In this document: positions 38,420 through 49,229 of the stretch, in pieces | Position numbering within the stretch: the stretch's first letter is position 1 | Layout: each line of letters opens with the position of its first letter | NCBI RefSeq assembly: GCF_002115825.1 | Contig: NZ_JFJZ01000006.1 | Coordinates: forward strand, 62,001 to 126,000 | Origin: Thalassospira sp. MCCC 1A01428 | Lineage (GTDB): Bacteria > Pseudomonadota > Alphaproteobacteria > Rhodospirillales > Thalassospiraceae | DNA: 64,000 nucleotides | Reading direction: 5' to 3' | Position numbers and translations under genes: made by a program | Notes under the pieces: model-generated | Database searches by the model: none | What the model saw: the letters and a program-made list of their open reading frames with translations, nothing else | What the model was told of the DNA's origin: nothing

Positions 38420-39343
38420 TTATTCTGCGGCCTTGAAATGGCTTGGCATTTGCACCTTGCGGTCGCGGATCGAGCGGATGTTTTCGCGCGTGGCAAGAAA
38501 ATCCGGCCGGGGGGAGTTGGCGGCAAAGGGTGCAACAACGCGGTTTTGCATGCTGTTATAAACGAAAAACGCGTTAGAGCGCGGAAACGGCGTAATGTTG
38601 TTGCCCGACCCGTGCAGGGTGTTGCAATCAAAAATCAGGACGGATCCGGCTGGCCCGGTGGGGGCGGCTAGACCATGTTTTCGGATCATTGCCGTCAGGC
38701 TTTCCTGGTCCGGTGTGCCGTATTTCTGCGCCTTAAGCGAGTTTTTATAATTGTCGTCCGGGGTTTCCCCGACACAGGATATAAATTTTTTATGAGACCC
38801 GGGAACCAGCATCAACGGCCCGTTATAGGGCGTATTTTCCGACAGGGTGATCGACATGGAAAGCGCACGCATACGCGGCATTCCATCTTCGGTGTGCCAT
38901 GTCTCAAAATCCGAGTGCCAGTAAAATTCCTTGCCCTTGAAGGCCGGTTTGAAATTAACGCGTGATTGATGAATATAAACCTCGTCATTGAGGATATGTT
39001 CGGCAATTGACGCCAACCGGTCATCTGCCATCAGATCCAGATAGGTCCGGTTTTTTTCATGGATGCGAAACACGCTGCGCACGGCATTGCTGGACGCTTC
39101 CTTGATGGTGTCTTCCTGTGCAGCACCTTCCTGGCGAAGGGTTTCGGCCTCTCGGCGCAAGGTGGCAATTTCGTCGGCGCTAAAAACATTTTCGATGAAC
39201 AAAAATCCGTTTTGCTCATAAAAATCTTCCTGCGCAGGTGACAAAACGCTGCCGCTTGCGGTGTCTGACCAGATAACCGGGTCTTTTCGATCTGTGATTT
39301 GGGGTTTGTTGTCTTTTCGGGATCGATACATGTCGTTCAGCAT
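38420..39343 (-). CDS. ectD: ectoine hydroxylase
   Basis: 307 residues, a Fe(II)/2-oxoglutarate oxygenase. The EctD signature FYWHSDFETWHTEDGMPRMR is nearly perfect and contains the H-x-D iron ligands; the distal His is in FDCNTLHGSGNN. It also has the usual start (FYEQNGFLFIENVFSADEI). EctD turns ectoine into 5-hydroxyectoine, an osmotic and heat protectant. No ectABC genes are in the window, so ectoine is either made elsewhere in the genome or imported. It is a single gene with its own upstream region. Confidence 0.95.
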   Translation of the reverse strand: MLNDMYRSRKDNKPQITDRKDPVIWSDTASGSVLSPAQEDFYEQNGFLFIENVFSADEIATLRREAETLRQEGAAQEDTIKEASSNAVRSVFRIHEKNRTYLDLMADDRLASIAEHILNDEVYIHQSRVNFKPAFKGKEFYWHSDFETWHTEDGMPRMRALSMSITLSENTPYNGPLMLVPGSHKKFISCVGETPDDNYKNSLKAQKYGTPDQESLTAMIRKHGLAAPTGPAGSVLIFDCNTLHGSGNNITPFPRSNAFFVYNSMQNRVVAPFAANSPRPDFLATRENIRSIRDRKVQMPSHFKAAE

Positions 39344-39548
39344 CGTATGCTCCTTTGCTTTCGCACTCTCTGCATTCGTTGCAATTAAACATTGCCTTCA
39401 CCCAACGATGTGATCGTGATGTTGTTCCAGAAATTTTCAATCAGCGATTTTACGGTGCAGGAAAAACCGCATCTGGCAACGAAGAAACGATGGTGGTCGC
39501 TGGGGTGGTTTTGGGCATCCTTGCCGTAAATGGCGGATGCGGAAAAGT

Positions 39549-39622
39549 TGGCTGGGGAACGTGGATTCGAACCACGACTGACGGAGTCAGAGTCCGTAGT
39601 TCTACCGTTAAACTATTCCCCA
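39549..39622 (-). tRNA. tRNA-Gln (anticodon CTG)
   Basis: Readable cloverleaf on the minus strand: acceptor TGGGGAA/TTCCCCA, D-arm AGTTTAACGGTAGAACT, anticodon arm ACGGA-CTCTGAC-TCCGT giving CTG, T-arm GTGGTTCGAATCCAC, and an encoded CCA (74 nt with CCA). A near-identical copy lies at 42587. Confidence 0.95.
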
Positions 39623-39843
39623 GCAGAACTTTTATCGCAGCGTATTGCACGCTGTGTGCAGTGAGTTAACCGAGCCAGCCTTGCTTGTCAATATGGTTCC
39701 TGTTGGCGGCGGAAATCCGCCATCTTTATGGATAGTGTTGAAATTCCACCTTGGGGTTTTGTCACACAGTGGTATGACTGTGCAGATATGAATTTATAAG
39801 TCGAAACACCTCATTTGACTGTGCTGCAAAATACGAGAACCTG

Positions 39844-40530
39844 ATGCCCGTGCTGTTTTATGGTGATCCACACCGGAAATTTGACCCCCTGTTTGACGCT
39901 GTTGCCCGGCATCGGCCCGAACATGTGGTGATTGCCGGTGATCTGGATTTGCAGCGCCCGTTTCGCGATGTTCTGGCCCCGGTCATCGCCCAGGGTGTTC
40001 AATGCTGGTGGATCCCTGGCAATCATGATTGCACCGATGCTGCCCAGTACGATTTCCTGTTTGAAGATTACCCTGAAGGCAATTTATGCAACCGTGCGGT
40101 TTCGATGCCATGCCGGGATGGCACATTATCGGTTGCCGGACTGGGCGGGATTTATCGAGGCCGGGTGTGGTATCCGATTTCGGGTAAAAAACCTGTGTTT
40201 ATGCGCCGAGAAGATTTTCTCGCGGTGACCAGGCCGCATGTACGCTGGCGCAAAGGGCTGCCGCTGCGTCAGCGCGACACAATTTTTCCCGAAGATCACA
40301 CAATTCTGGCTGCCCAGAAATGTGACATCCTTGTCAGCCATGAAGCCCCATCCTGCCATGAATACGGCACTGCCGAAATTGATCGGCTGGGGCAGGAAAT
40401 GGGTGCAAAGCTGTTTGTGCATGGTCATATGCACCATTCCTATCGCGGATACAGCAAGTTTGGCACCCCGGTCAGGGGGCTGGACGGCGCCGAAGTTTTT
40501 ATTGTCTCGCCCCAGGATCTGGCGGCCTGA
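39844..40530 (+). CDS. calcineurin-like metallophosphoesterase
   Basis: 228 residues. Dinuclear-metal motifs appear in order: FYGDPHRKF (D-x-H), VIAGDLDLQRP (GD), WWIPGNHDCTD (GNHD), ILVSHEAPS (H) and KLFVHGHMHHSY (G-H-x-H). No signal peptide. It presumably hydrolyses a phosphodiester or phosphomonoester; the substrate cannot be told from sequence. It lies downstream of tRNA-Gln and convergent with the GFA gene. Confidence 0.88.
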   Translation: MPVLFYGDPHRKFDPLFDAVARHRPEHVVIAGDLDLQRPFRDVLAPVIAQGVQCWWIPGNHDCTDAAQYDFLFEDYPEGNLCNRAVSMPCRDGTLSVAGLGGIYRGRVWYPISGKKPVFMRREDFLAVTRPHVRWRKGLPLRQRDTIFPEDHTILAAQKCDILVSHEAPSCHEYGTAEIDRLGQEMGAKLFVHGHMHHSYRGYSKFGTPVRGLDGAEVFIVSPQDLAA

Positions 40531-40559
40531 AGCCCCCTGAAATAACGTCAGCTTTAGAT

Positions 40560-40952
40560 TTATTCTTCGTGGCGTCCTTCGGCTTCGCGGTCTTGGTCAT
40601 ATTGTTTGGCAAAGGGGAGCGGCGGAAGCCAGGATTCACGACGGATGGTCCAAAGTTCGTAAGTGGGGGTGAGTTGGTCCGGGGCATCAAGCGATCCGAT
40701 ATTCACTTCGATTTCATCATCGCTACGCGAGAAAACAGATGATCCGCAGTGCGGACAGAAAAAACGCCCGGCATAGTCCCGTGTTTCGCCATCAACCTTG
40801 ACGGCATCCTGTGGGAAAATGGCGGACGCGTGAAACAGCGCGCCGTGATATTTGCGGCAGTCAAGACAATGGCAAAGGCCCACCCGATATGGACGACCTG
40901 ATACCACCAACCGAACCTTGCCGCATAAACAGCCCCCGGTAAAATGGCTCAT
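40560..40952 (-). CDS. GFA-family zinc-binding protein
   Basis: 130 residues. The cysteine pattern GGCLCGKVRL, CHCLDCRKYHGALF and FFCPHCGSSVF is the GFA (glutathione-dependent formaldehyde-activating enzyme/centromere protein V) zinc fold, with seven cysteines visible. Most members of this broad family have no proven role in formaldehyde metabolism, so only the fold is claimed. AGGAG lies eight bases before the ATG. It is convergent with the phosphoesterase. Confidence 0.88.
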   Translation of the reverse strand: MSHFTGGCLCGKVRLVVSGRPYRVGLCHCLDCRKYHGALFHASAIFPQDAVKVDGETRDYAGRFFCPHCGSSVFSRSDDEIEVNIGSLDAPDQLTPTYELWTIRRESWLPPLPFAKQYDQDREAEGRHEE

Positions 40953-41229
40953 TTTGTGTCTCCTGTAAGGTCAGGTAGGTGCAATATTTACAAAAAAAAG
41001 CACGATTGCGCAATTCCGTGCCGGGGATAGGCATCCGTACTGGGGAATGTTTGCAGCGAAATTTACCGTGCGATACGCTGTAAGCTGGTCGTTATCATGC
41101 CGGTTTTAGCATGATGACGTCGACAATCTCTTCTGGTTGGAAAATCATGACAGAAGGATAGTTATATCGGAATTGTCGACATGTTTTATTGGATGGCGTT
41201 CCAGCCAACGCCGAAAGGATGCGAAGCAT

Positions 41230-42141
41230 ATGGTGGCAACCTCATCAGGTGAGACAATAAAAGCCGTCTGTGCGATTATCGTATCCGTTTTCGCTTTATC
41301 GCTGGGGGATGCCGTTATCAAGGCCACCAGCCTGTCGCTGCCATTATGGCAGATGTACATTTTGCGTTCTGCCTTAACCCTTCCGCCGCTTTTGCTGATT
41401 GCGATTAAAAGAGGAAGCGGCGCGCATTCGTTACGTGTTTCGGGTTGGTCGGTTTTGCGCAGCTTTTTGCTGGTGGTTATGTGGCTAAGCTACTATGTCA
41501 GCTTGCCGCTTGTCCCGTTATCATTGGCTGCTGCCGTTTATTATACCAGCCCGATATTCATTTTGATGATTACCGCTATTTTGGCGCACCGGCTGCCGTC
41601 TGTTCGGGCGTGTTTGGCTATCGCATGCGGTTTTTTAGGCGTGGTACTGGTCATTCGTCCTGATGCCACGGGGTTTGATTTTGCCGCATTACTGCCGGTT
41701 CTTTCTGCCTTTTTGTATGCCTGTGCGATGGTGCTGACCTCTGCAAAGTGCAGGGACGATGATCCATTTGTGCTGGCGATTGTTTTGAACGTTACCTTCA
41801 TTGTTTTTGGGGTCGGGCTTGGGCTGTTTTCAGGCGAGGAAGGTGCGTTCCTGTTTGGGCCGTGGCAGACAATTGATTTAAGCCTGATCACAACAGTTGC
41901 TGTGTTGGCCGCACTGATCCTGATTGGAAGTGTTGGTGCTGCAATTGCCTATCAACGCGGGGCACCCGCAACGGTGGCCGCGTTTGATTACAGTTACTTG
42001 CTGTTTAGCACTGTGTGGGGCGTGGCCTGGTTTGGTGAATGGCCAGGGCTGTTTACCTATTTGGGGTTTGTTTTGATCATCGGGGCGGGATTGCTGGCGA
42101 TCAAGCGACAGAAAGCAAACGTTGCTGCGTTGGCGAAATGA
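41230..42141 (+). CDS. EamA/DMT-family transporter
   Basis: 303 residues with ten hydrophobic helices arranged as two EamA repeats: KAVCAIIVSVFALSLGDAVI through LSLAAAVYYTSPIFIL, then FAALLPVLSAFLYACAMVL through IGAGLLAIKRQKA. Members export metabolites or carry drugs and amino acids. An in-frame start at 41137 adds 31 residues unlike a first helix; the ATG at 41230 is preferred. A broken LysE-type exporter follows 20 bases later. Confidence 0.85.
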   Translation: MVATSSGETIKAVCAIIVSVFALSLGDAVIKATSLSLPLWQMYILRSALTLPPLLLIAIKRGSGAHSLRVSGWSVLRSFLLVVMWLSYYVSLPLVPLSLAAAVYYTSPIFILMITAILAHRLPSVRACLAIACGFLGVVLVIRPDATGFDFAALLPVLSAFLYACAMVLTSAKCRDDDPFVLAIVLNVTFIVFGVGLGLFSGEEGAFLFGPWQTIDLSLITTVAVLAALILIGSVGAAIAYQRGAPATVAAFDYSYLLFSTVWGVAWFGEWPGLFTYLGFVLIIGAGLLAIKRQKANVAALAK

Positions 42142-42161
42142 TGGAAATAAAAATGGCACAT

Positions 42162-42475
42162 ATGAGTTTGGAAACCTGATTGGCTTATATCGCGGCTTAC
42201 ATCGTGATTTGACTGATACCTGGCCCCGGCGTCTTTCTGGTTATTGGCCAATCCTTGTCGCGGGGTCTTCGCTTTGCAATGTTTTGTGGAATTGATGACG
42301 TGGCGGGCGGGGGTGTTGCGATGGTAACAGGCCCGCGTTGCTGGCTGCCTTTGCCCGGCAGAAATTTCAAAACCTTCGTGCACGCAAGGCGATAGGCGAT
42401 GCGGGCAGCTTATTTATGCTTGGGGGGGGCATTGGTGGTTGCTATGCGCTAACCCGCGATGGCACTTTTAATTAA
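42162..42475 (+). pseudogene. decayed LysE/RhtB-type exporter
   Basis: The conceptual translation starts MSLET*LAYIAAYIVI*LIP then GPGVFLVIGQSLSRGLRFAM, the recognisable first third of a LysE-family exporter with two in-frame TGA codons (42177 and 42210). Around 42315 the reading frame changes and ~120 residues of the family are missing; the remaining part, LLAAFARQKFQNLRARKAIG followed by a Gly-rich helix, looks like the family's C-terminus. So the gene has two nonsense codons and an internal deletion with frameshift. It cannot make a working transporter. Confidence 0.75.
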
Positions 42476-42586
42476 AGCGAACCGGGAGGCTTGCCTGAAG
42501 ATACGCTCGCGCGCTTTTTGGCAATATGCGTTTGAGGACTGATTGCCTCAAATCCAGCGTTCGAACTAAATTTAGGGAAAATAAGG

Positions 42587-42660
42587 TGGCTGGGGGACCT
42601 GGATTCGAACCAGGACTGACGGAGTCAGAGTCCGTAGTTCTACCGTTAAACTATCCCCCA
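42587..42660 (-). tRNA. tRNA-Gln (anticodon CTG), second copy
   Basis: Same structure as the copy at 39549. The D-arm, anticodon arm and variable region are identical; differences are one compensated acceptor pair (GGGGGA versus GGGGAA) and one compensated T-stem pair (CTGG/CCAG versus GTGG/CCAC). Encoded CCA present. Compensated changes indicate both copies are under selection. Confidence 0.95.
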
Positions 42661-43016
42661 GCAGAACTTTATGTCACGCCGTCTGGCGTGGAGCGGTGTT
42701 TATAAAACCGGCCCGGTTTTGGCAAGCCTTTTTTTGAAAATTTGTCGTTTTTGGATGCGAAATGAATGAAGGCACCATATATGAAGCATCACACAGCGCG
42801 AGAAAGACCAACGCAGCTTGCCCTATGATTTAACCACAAAATGAATGGGGGATTTGCGTTATTTTGCTTTCTCGTTAAACTCATGTGACAGATTCGCCGT
42901 TTTTGTGTTCAGACTGTTTCCAATTGACCATGTTGTTTCGTGGTAAAAGGAATGTTATCGCAGAAAATGGCTGGATTTTCGCAGGCAGATCGTAACTGGC
43001 AAAGGACAATGTAACG
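42661..43016. other. intergenic region upstream of ppx
   Basis: About 355 bases between tRNA-Gln and the exopolyphosphatase gene. It should hold the tRNA promoter (minus strand) and the ppx promoter (plus strand). I see no convincing small gene. Confidence 0.5.
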
Positions 43017-44174
43017 GTGACCCACAGCTTTCCTCAGAACACATCCGGCGGGCCAGTGCGGCTTGACTCCGGGCATGTTGTGTCCGGGGATGCGGTGCTT
43101 GATGCACCGATGCAGGGTAATGCCGGCACATCTTTTAACAATTCCCGTTGTCTGAGTAGCCATCCTGCCCTTTACGGGGCTATCGACCTGGGCAGTTCGA
43201 ACTGCCGGTTGCTTGTCGCACGTCCCTGCAATAACGGTTTTAAGGTTGTAGATGCGTTTTCCCGCGTTGTGCGCCTTGGCGAAGGGGTGCGTGAAAAAGG
43301 ATATCTGTGCCAGGGGGCAATGGACCGCGCGATTGAAGCCTTGCGGATTTGTGCCAAAAAACTGCGCAAGCACCCGGGTGTTTCCGTTCGTGCCGTTGCG
43401 ACCGAGGCGTGCCGTTCGGCAGATAATCGCGATGAATTTATCCGTCAGGTCCGCGATGAAACCGGTATTTCGCTTGATATCATCAACCCCGAAGAAGAAA
43501 GCCGCCTGGCTTTGCAGGCCTGTTCGGCCCTGCTTGATGAACGGCCCTATGCCATTGTTTTTGATATTGGTGGCGGCAGCACCGAAATTTGCTGGATCAA
43601 GGTTGCGCAAACGGGCGAAACCAAATGCGTTGAAACATTATCCATGCCGTGTGGTGTGTTATGCCTGACCGAACGTTATGCCGGGGTTGAAAACCGCCGT
43701 GACCGGTTTGAAGCCATGCGCAGCGAAATTCGCGAACGTCTTGAAGATTTCGCCGCACGCAATTGCTGTTCCGATATTCTGGACGATAACAAGGTCCAGA
43801 TGATTGGGACATCGGGCACTGTTACCACGTTTTGTGGCATTGCCCTGGGGCTTGAACGCTATGAACGTCATAAGGTTGACGGGTCTGATTTGCGGTTCGA
43901 TGATGCCGAACGGGTTACCGAACTGTTGTTGCGCATGGAAGCTGACAAACGCAAGGGGCACCCTTGTATTGGTAACCAGCGGGCCGAACTGATGGATGCC
44001 GGGGCTGCCATTTTTGCCGCCATTCGCGATATCTGGCCGCTGGCGACCCTTAAGGTTGCCGATCGTGGTTTACGTGAAGGCATTCTGGTCGATTTGATGC
44101 GCGCGGATGGCCATGCTATTGACCCGTGCGAAGCGCGCCGTCATACAGGGGCGAAAATACCGGCATCGGTCTGA
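43017..44174 (+). CDS. ppx: Ppx/GppA family exopolyphosphatase
   Basis: 385 residues, GTG start after an AAAGGAC site. Following ~50 unusual N-terminal residues, the ASKHA-fold phosphate loops appear: YGAIDLGSSNCRLLVARP and YAIVFDIGGGSTEICWI, with the catalytic Glu region in IINPEEESRLAL and MIGTSGTVTTFCGIALGL. The family hydrolyses polyphosphate or pppGpp; the short form without the HD-like C-terminal domain is common in alphaproteobacteria. The rlmE gene follows 66 bases later, a frequent alphaproteobacterial pairing. Confidence 0.9.
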   Translation: MTHSFPQNTSGGPVRLDSGHVVSGDAVLDAPMQGNAGTSFNNSRCLSSHPALYGAIDLGSSNCRLLVARPCNNGFKVVDAFSRVVRLGEGVREKGYLCQGAMDRAIEALRICAKKLRKHPGVSVRAVATEACRSADNRDEFIRQVRDETGISLDIINPEEESRLALQACSALLDERPYAIVFDIGGGSTEICWIKVAQTGETKCVETLSMPCGVLCLTERYAGVENRRDRFEAMRSEIRERLEDFAARNCCSDILDDNKVQMIGTSGTVTTFCGIALGLERYERHKVDGSDLRFDDAERVTELLLRMEADKRKGHPCIGNQRAELMDAGAAIFAAIRDIWPLATLKVADRGLREGILVDLMRADGHAIDPCEARRHTGAKIPASV

Positions 44175-44240
44175 CCGACCCCTGTTATCTGATGGCTGGT
44201 TACCCCATAAATTTATGCATTTTAATTTCAGGATTTTCTT

Positions 44241-45047
44241 ATGACCGATCAACGCAGCGGAAAAGGTGGCGGACGCCGCCGCAAGGGCTCGGCCATTGCC
44301 GCCATTGATACAGGTGCGCGTCGTGGACTCCGAACCCGGGTGAAAAGTGCCAAAGGGCGCAAAATTTCGTCCACGCGCTGGCTTGACCGGCAATTGAACG
44401 ACCCTTATGTTCAGGAAGCCAAGCGCCTGGGCTATCGGTCGCGCGCGGCGTTTAAGCTGATTGAGATTAACAACCAGTTTGATTTGTTGCGTTCCGGCAT
44501 GCGGGTGGTTGACCTTGGTGCTGCCCCGGGCGGCTGGACGCAGGTTGCGGTTGATATGGTCGGGTCCAAACAGGGGCGCGGCCAGGTTGTCGGCCTTGAT
44601 ATTCTGGAATGGGAAGGCGTGCCTGGTGCCACTTGCTTGCAGGCGGATTTTCTGGACCCTGCAGCCCCGGCAATGATCAAACATGCCCTGCAAGGCCCGG
44701 TCGATGCCGTGATTTCCGATATGTCGCCCGAGACCACCGGCCATCGCCAGACGGATCATATTCGTATTATTGACCTGGTTGAACATGCCTTGCTGTTTGC
44801 CGAGGAAGTGTTGGCACCAAATGGTATTTTCATTGCCAAGGTGTTTAAGGGCGGTACGGAAACCGACTTGTTGAACCGGGTAAAACAGCATTTCCGTATT
44901 TCCAAACATGCCAAGCCGCCGTCATCACGCGCTGAAAGCCCGGAAACCTATTTGATTGCTACCGGGTTTCGCGGCCAGAACAATGCGGAAGACGAAATTG
45001 CGACGGCTGAACTTGTTCAAAATCAGGACTGGTCGCCGGTTGAATAA
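44241..45047 (+). CDS. rlmE: 23S rRNA (uridine-2'-O-)methyltransferase RlmE
   Basis: 268 residues. The RrmJ/FtsJ fold is clear: SRAAFKLIEINNQFDLL (catalytic Lys), VVDLGAAPGGWTQVA (SAM loop), VDAVISDMSPETTGHRQTDH (catalytic Asp) and FIAKVFKGGTETDLL (catalytic Lys). The enzyme methylates U2552 in the A-loop of 23S rRNA on the 50S subunit. The first ~50 residues are Gly/Arg/Lys-rich, an extension seen in alphaproteobacterial RlmE. AGGA lies eight bases before the ATG; probably cotranscribed with ppx. Confidence 0.95.
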   Translation: MTDQRSGKGGGRRRKGSAIAAIDTGARRGLRTRVKSAKGRKISSTRWLDRQLNDPYVQEAKRLGYRSRAAFKLIEINNQFDLLRSGMRVVDLGAAPGGWTQVAVDMVGSKQGRGQVVGLDILEWEGVPGATCLQADFLDPAAPAMIKHALQGPVDAVISDMSPETTGHRQTDHIRIIDLVEHALLFAEEVLAPNGIFIAKVFKGGTETDLLNRVKQHFRISKHAKPPSSRAESPETYLIATGFRGQNNAEDEIATAELVQNQDWSPVE

Positions 45048-45390
45048 ACCCGTGCGGGCGGCTTTGATGTAAAACCTGCTTTGATGCCTGATATCAGGTT
45101 GCAGGAAATTGACGATTTGACGAACGTGCCGGGGCGAAAGTTCCGGCACGTTTTCTGTTTGAGCGCAGTTTTATTGTTGGCAAAATTCCAAACCCGCGGC
45201 TTTTTTTGCGCTAGGTCAAACCAGTTTGAGAAAAGCGGAGCTATACAATTTCCTAGACGATAGTATGGGGTTCGCAAGGTGCGTGCCCGATAAAAGCGAC
45301 GGGCGCCCCTGACTGCGCAGGGAAATGCCCGACAGCAAGACATGGGAGCGCGTTGCAAGTGCCCTGCATGTCGGAAATTGGGGGTTTCTG

Positions 45391-45915
45391 ATGAAGCAGG
45401 AAAATTTACACCTGACCGGTGTCGAACGCCATTTTGACGATGACGAAATCATTGTGAGTAAAACCGATCCCAAGGGTCGGATTACCTATGCCAATGATGT
45501 GTTTTTGCGCATGTCGGGCTACAACGAAAGCGGGTTGCTGGGGCAACCACACAGCATCATTCGGCATCCCGACATGCCAAGATGCGTGTTCGCCCTGATG
45601 TGGGAAACCATTATCAAAGGTCGCGAGATTTTCGCCTATGTTATCAATCGGGCGGCCAATGGTGACCATTACTGGGTGTTGGCCAATGTGACACCCACCT
45701 TTAACCCCGATGGCACCATTCGGGGGTTTCATTCCAATCGTCGTAAACCCGGCCGGGATGCTGTGAAATCGGCAGCAGACCTTTACAAACAATTATGTGC
45801 CGAAGAAGCCGCCGTGCAAAACCGTCGTGATGGTATGGCGCGCGGAACTGCGACACTGGTTGACCTGCTAAAAAGCCAGGGGGTGGATTATGACCAGTTC
45901 GTTTTCACTTTGTAA
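45391..45915 (+). CDS. Aer-like PAS sensor protein
   Basis: 174 residues with a single PAS domain at ~15-120: ETIIVSK-like [20 protein letters not shown], then [21 protein letters not shown] and [21 protein letters not shown]. The motif [14 protein letters not shown] is characteristic of Aer-type redox/energy taxis PAS domains that bind FAD or heme. It has no signalling domain itself; the next gene overlaps it by 26 bases and encodes a methyl-accepting signalling protein lacking a sensor. Together they look like an Aer receptor split into two chains. Confidence 0.85.
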   Translation: MKQENLHLTGVERHFDDDEIIVSKTDPKGRITYANDVFLRMSGYNESGLLGQPHSIIRHPDMPRCVFALMWETIIKGREIFAYVINRAANGDHYWVLANVTPTFNPDGTIRGFHSNRRKPGRDAVKSAADLYKQLCAEEAAVQNRRDGMARGTATLVDLLKSQGVDYDQFVFTL

Positions 45916-47209
45916 AATCTGCAATGGGCTGGCAGTTGGGGTGATCGTGCAACTGGGTTTGCTGGCGGTTTTGATTGCCGGTGATAACCAGGGAACATTC
46001 ACCTGGATTGAAATGGCGGCGGCGGGGGCCGGGGCCCTGATTTTTGCCATCGCGTATGTGATGATATTTCGGCATGAAAAATTGCTGCGCCGTGCAATTG
46101 AAACCATTAACGCCGCAGCCTCCGGCAAAATGGATGTGCGCATTAATAACCGTGCCGCCACGGGGCATCTGCGCCCACTGATGACCGCGATTAATAACCT
46201 GCTGGACCTGACCGAGGCGTTTACCAAGGAAGCCGCCGGGGCCATGTCCCATGCCGCGAGCGGGGCATATTACCGCAAAATCCTGCCCAAGGGATTGCAA
46301 GGCGATTTGATCGAATATGCAGCCAAGGTCAATGCTGCCCTAAACGCGATGGACGATAAAACCCGAACCTTTACCTATAGCGCGGGGGCAATTGGCGATA
46401 ATATCCAGTCTGTTGTCACATCGGTTTCGGTTGCGGCAGGGCAATTGTCGCAAAATTCCAGTGCGTTATCGCAACGGGTGGAAAACATCGCCCATCAGGC
46501 CCGCGAAGTTGATGCCGCTGCCGCGCAAAGCACTGCCGCCCTTGATGGTATTGCCGAGGCAACCGACCAGTTTATTTCGTCTATCCGTAATATCGGTACC
46601 CAAATGACCGGTGCTGTTAGCCTGGCAGAACACGCGGTGGGCAATGCCGATCAGGCCAACCGGCATGTCAGCGACCTTGATAATATGGCCGGGCGCATTG
46701 CCAACGTAATTGAACTGATTACCGACATTGCCGAACAGACCAATCTTTTGGCCTTGAATGCCACGATTGAGGCTGCCCGTGCAGGCGAGGCCGGCAAGGG
46801 GTTTTCGGTGGTGGCAACCGAGGTGAAAAACCTGGCCCGGCAAACTGCCCGTGCTGCCGAAGATGTGGCGCATGAAATTTCGGACATGCAAAATGTGACC
46901 CGTACGGTGGTGCAATCAATGCATGGCATTAACGCCAATATCGCCGATATCGATAAAAACGCCCGTCATGTGTCTGATACCGTCAGTCAGCAATATCAGA
47001 TGATTGCTGAAATTGGCCGTCGGGTAGAGGGGGCGGTGACGCAGATGCGTAAGATTGCCGATATCGTGGCCGATGTTGCCGATGGCACCCGGCATGCCGG
47101 GGGCGAGGTGTTGCAAATCAACGATGCCGCCGAAGACTTGCAACGTCAGTCAGGCCTGCTTGATGGTGATGTGCGCCAGTTTATCGGCAAGGTGTTAACC
47201 TCCGCCTGA
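45890..47209 (+). CDS. methyl-accepting chemotaxis protein
   Basis: 439 residues. Two closely spaced membrane helices ([18 protein letters not shown] and [18 protein letters not shown]) leave almost no periplasmic loop, so it cannot sense ligands outside. A linker with HAMP character follows, then the MCP signalling domain with the near-invariant hairpin tip [26 protein letters not shown] (shown with a break). It would control CheA. The start overlaps the end of the PAS gene by 26 bases, so both are translated together and probably form one sensory unit. Confidence 0.9.
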   Translation: MTSSFSLCKICNGLAVGVIVQLGLLAVLIAGDNQGTFTWIEMAAAGAGALIFAIAYVMIFRHEKLLRRAIETINAAASGKMDVRINNRAATGHLRPLMTAINNLLDLTEAFTKEAAGAMSHAASGAYYRKILPKGLQGDLIEYAAKVNAALNAMDDKTRTFTYSAGAIGDNIQSVVTSVSVAAGQLSQNSSALSQRVENIAHQAREVDAAAAQSTAALDGIAEATDQFISSIRNIGTQMTGAVSLAEHAVGNADQANRHVSDLDNMAGRIANVIELITDIAEQTNLLALNATIEAARAGEAGKGFSVVATEVKNLARQTARAAEDVAHEISDMQNVTRTVVQSMHGINANIADIDKNARHVSDTVSQQYQMIAEIGRRVEGAVTQMRKIADIVADVADGTRHAGGEVLQINDAAEDLQRQSGLLDGDVRQFIGKVLTSA

Positions 47210-47433
47210 TGGTGCTATTGCAAACGGTCTTTATTCCGAACACATCCAGATCGCAAATCAGGTGGCATTTATTAAAATGCTGCCTGTTTTTTTGCCAGGT
47301 GGAGGTAATGAAGGGCGAGTTGGGCTACGAGATGCAAAATGGTCGCGGGCAGGTGTGCGATGCTGGCATCGGGCTTGTGATGATGCGGGTGTGTCCCCAT
47401 TTCCCGATACAGGAATGTTTGGTGAAAACGACA

Positions 47434-47464
47434 CAAAAAAGGGGCTTTGCCAAACAGCAGCCCC
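47434..47464 (-). terminator. terminator-like hairpin pointing left, upstream of guaB
   Basis: On the minus strand GGGGCT pairs with AGCCCC around a short loop and runs straight into TTTTTT. No minus-strand gene lies to its right before guaB, so it either ends the MCP transcript inefficiently in reverse, or closes a small RNA transcribed leftward from the guaB leader. Confidence 0.5.
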
Positions 47465-47538
47465 ATCGACCAGTATCTAACGGAAACCGCCGAACAATGC
47501 AGCAATAAAATTTCAGGGCTGTATTGTGACGCAAAACC

Positions 47539-47566
47539 TTGGCACGGGCGCCATAACATGTATAAG
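47539..47566 (+). promoter_or_regulatory. guaB: probable guaB promoter
   Basis: TTGGCA (47539-47544), a 16-base spacer, and TATAAG (47561-47566) make a good sigma-70-type promoter. Predicted transcription start is near 47573, giving a short leader of ~28 bases before the guaB ATG. Confidence 0.55.
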
Positions 47567-47600
47567 TTCCGCGCCAACTCAGATTAACGAGGTGGTGTAG

Positions 47601-49067
<1,467 letters not shown>

Positions 49068-49163
49068 CGCAGATTGACGACGCCTGATAGAAGTGCTGGC
49101 CTGCCTTGCGTCCGAAACGGTTGGCGTGGCAGTGCTGGCATGTTATCAGCAGCGCAAATTACA

Positions 49164-49205
49164 GATGACGGCGGATGTTCTTTCCCGCCGTCATCGCCTT
49201 TTTAT
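49164..49205 (+). terminator. guaB terminator
   Basis: An 11-bp perfect stem, GATGACGGCGG (49164-49174) with CCGCCGTCATC (49185-49195), then GCCTTTTTAT. It lies just before the methyltransferase gene start at 49230, so that gene needs its own promoter or read-through. Confidence 0.85.
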
Positions 49206-49229
49206 ATCCAATGGCAGTGACGCACCAAG

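Noticed and set aside
44070-44909. A 279-codon minus-strand frame opposite rlmE
   Set aside because: Antisense to the well-supported rlmE and the end of ppx; no recognisable motifs.
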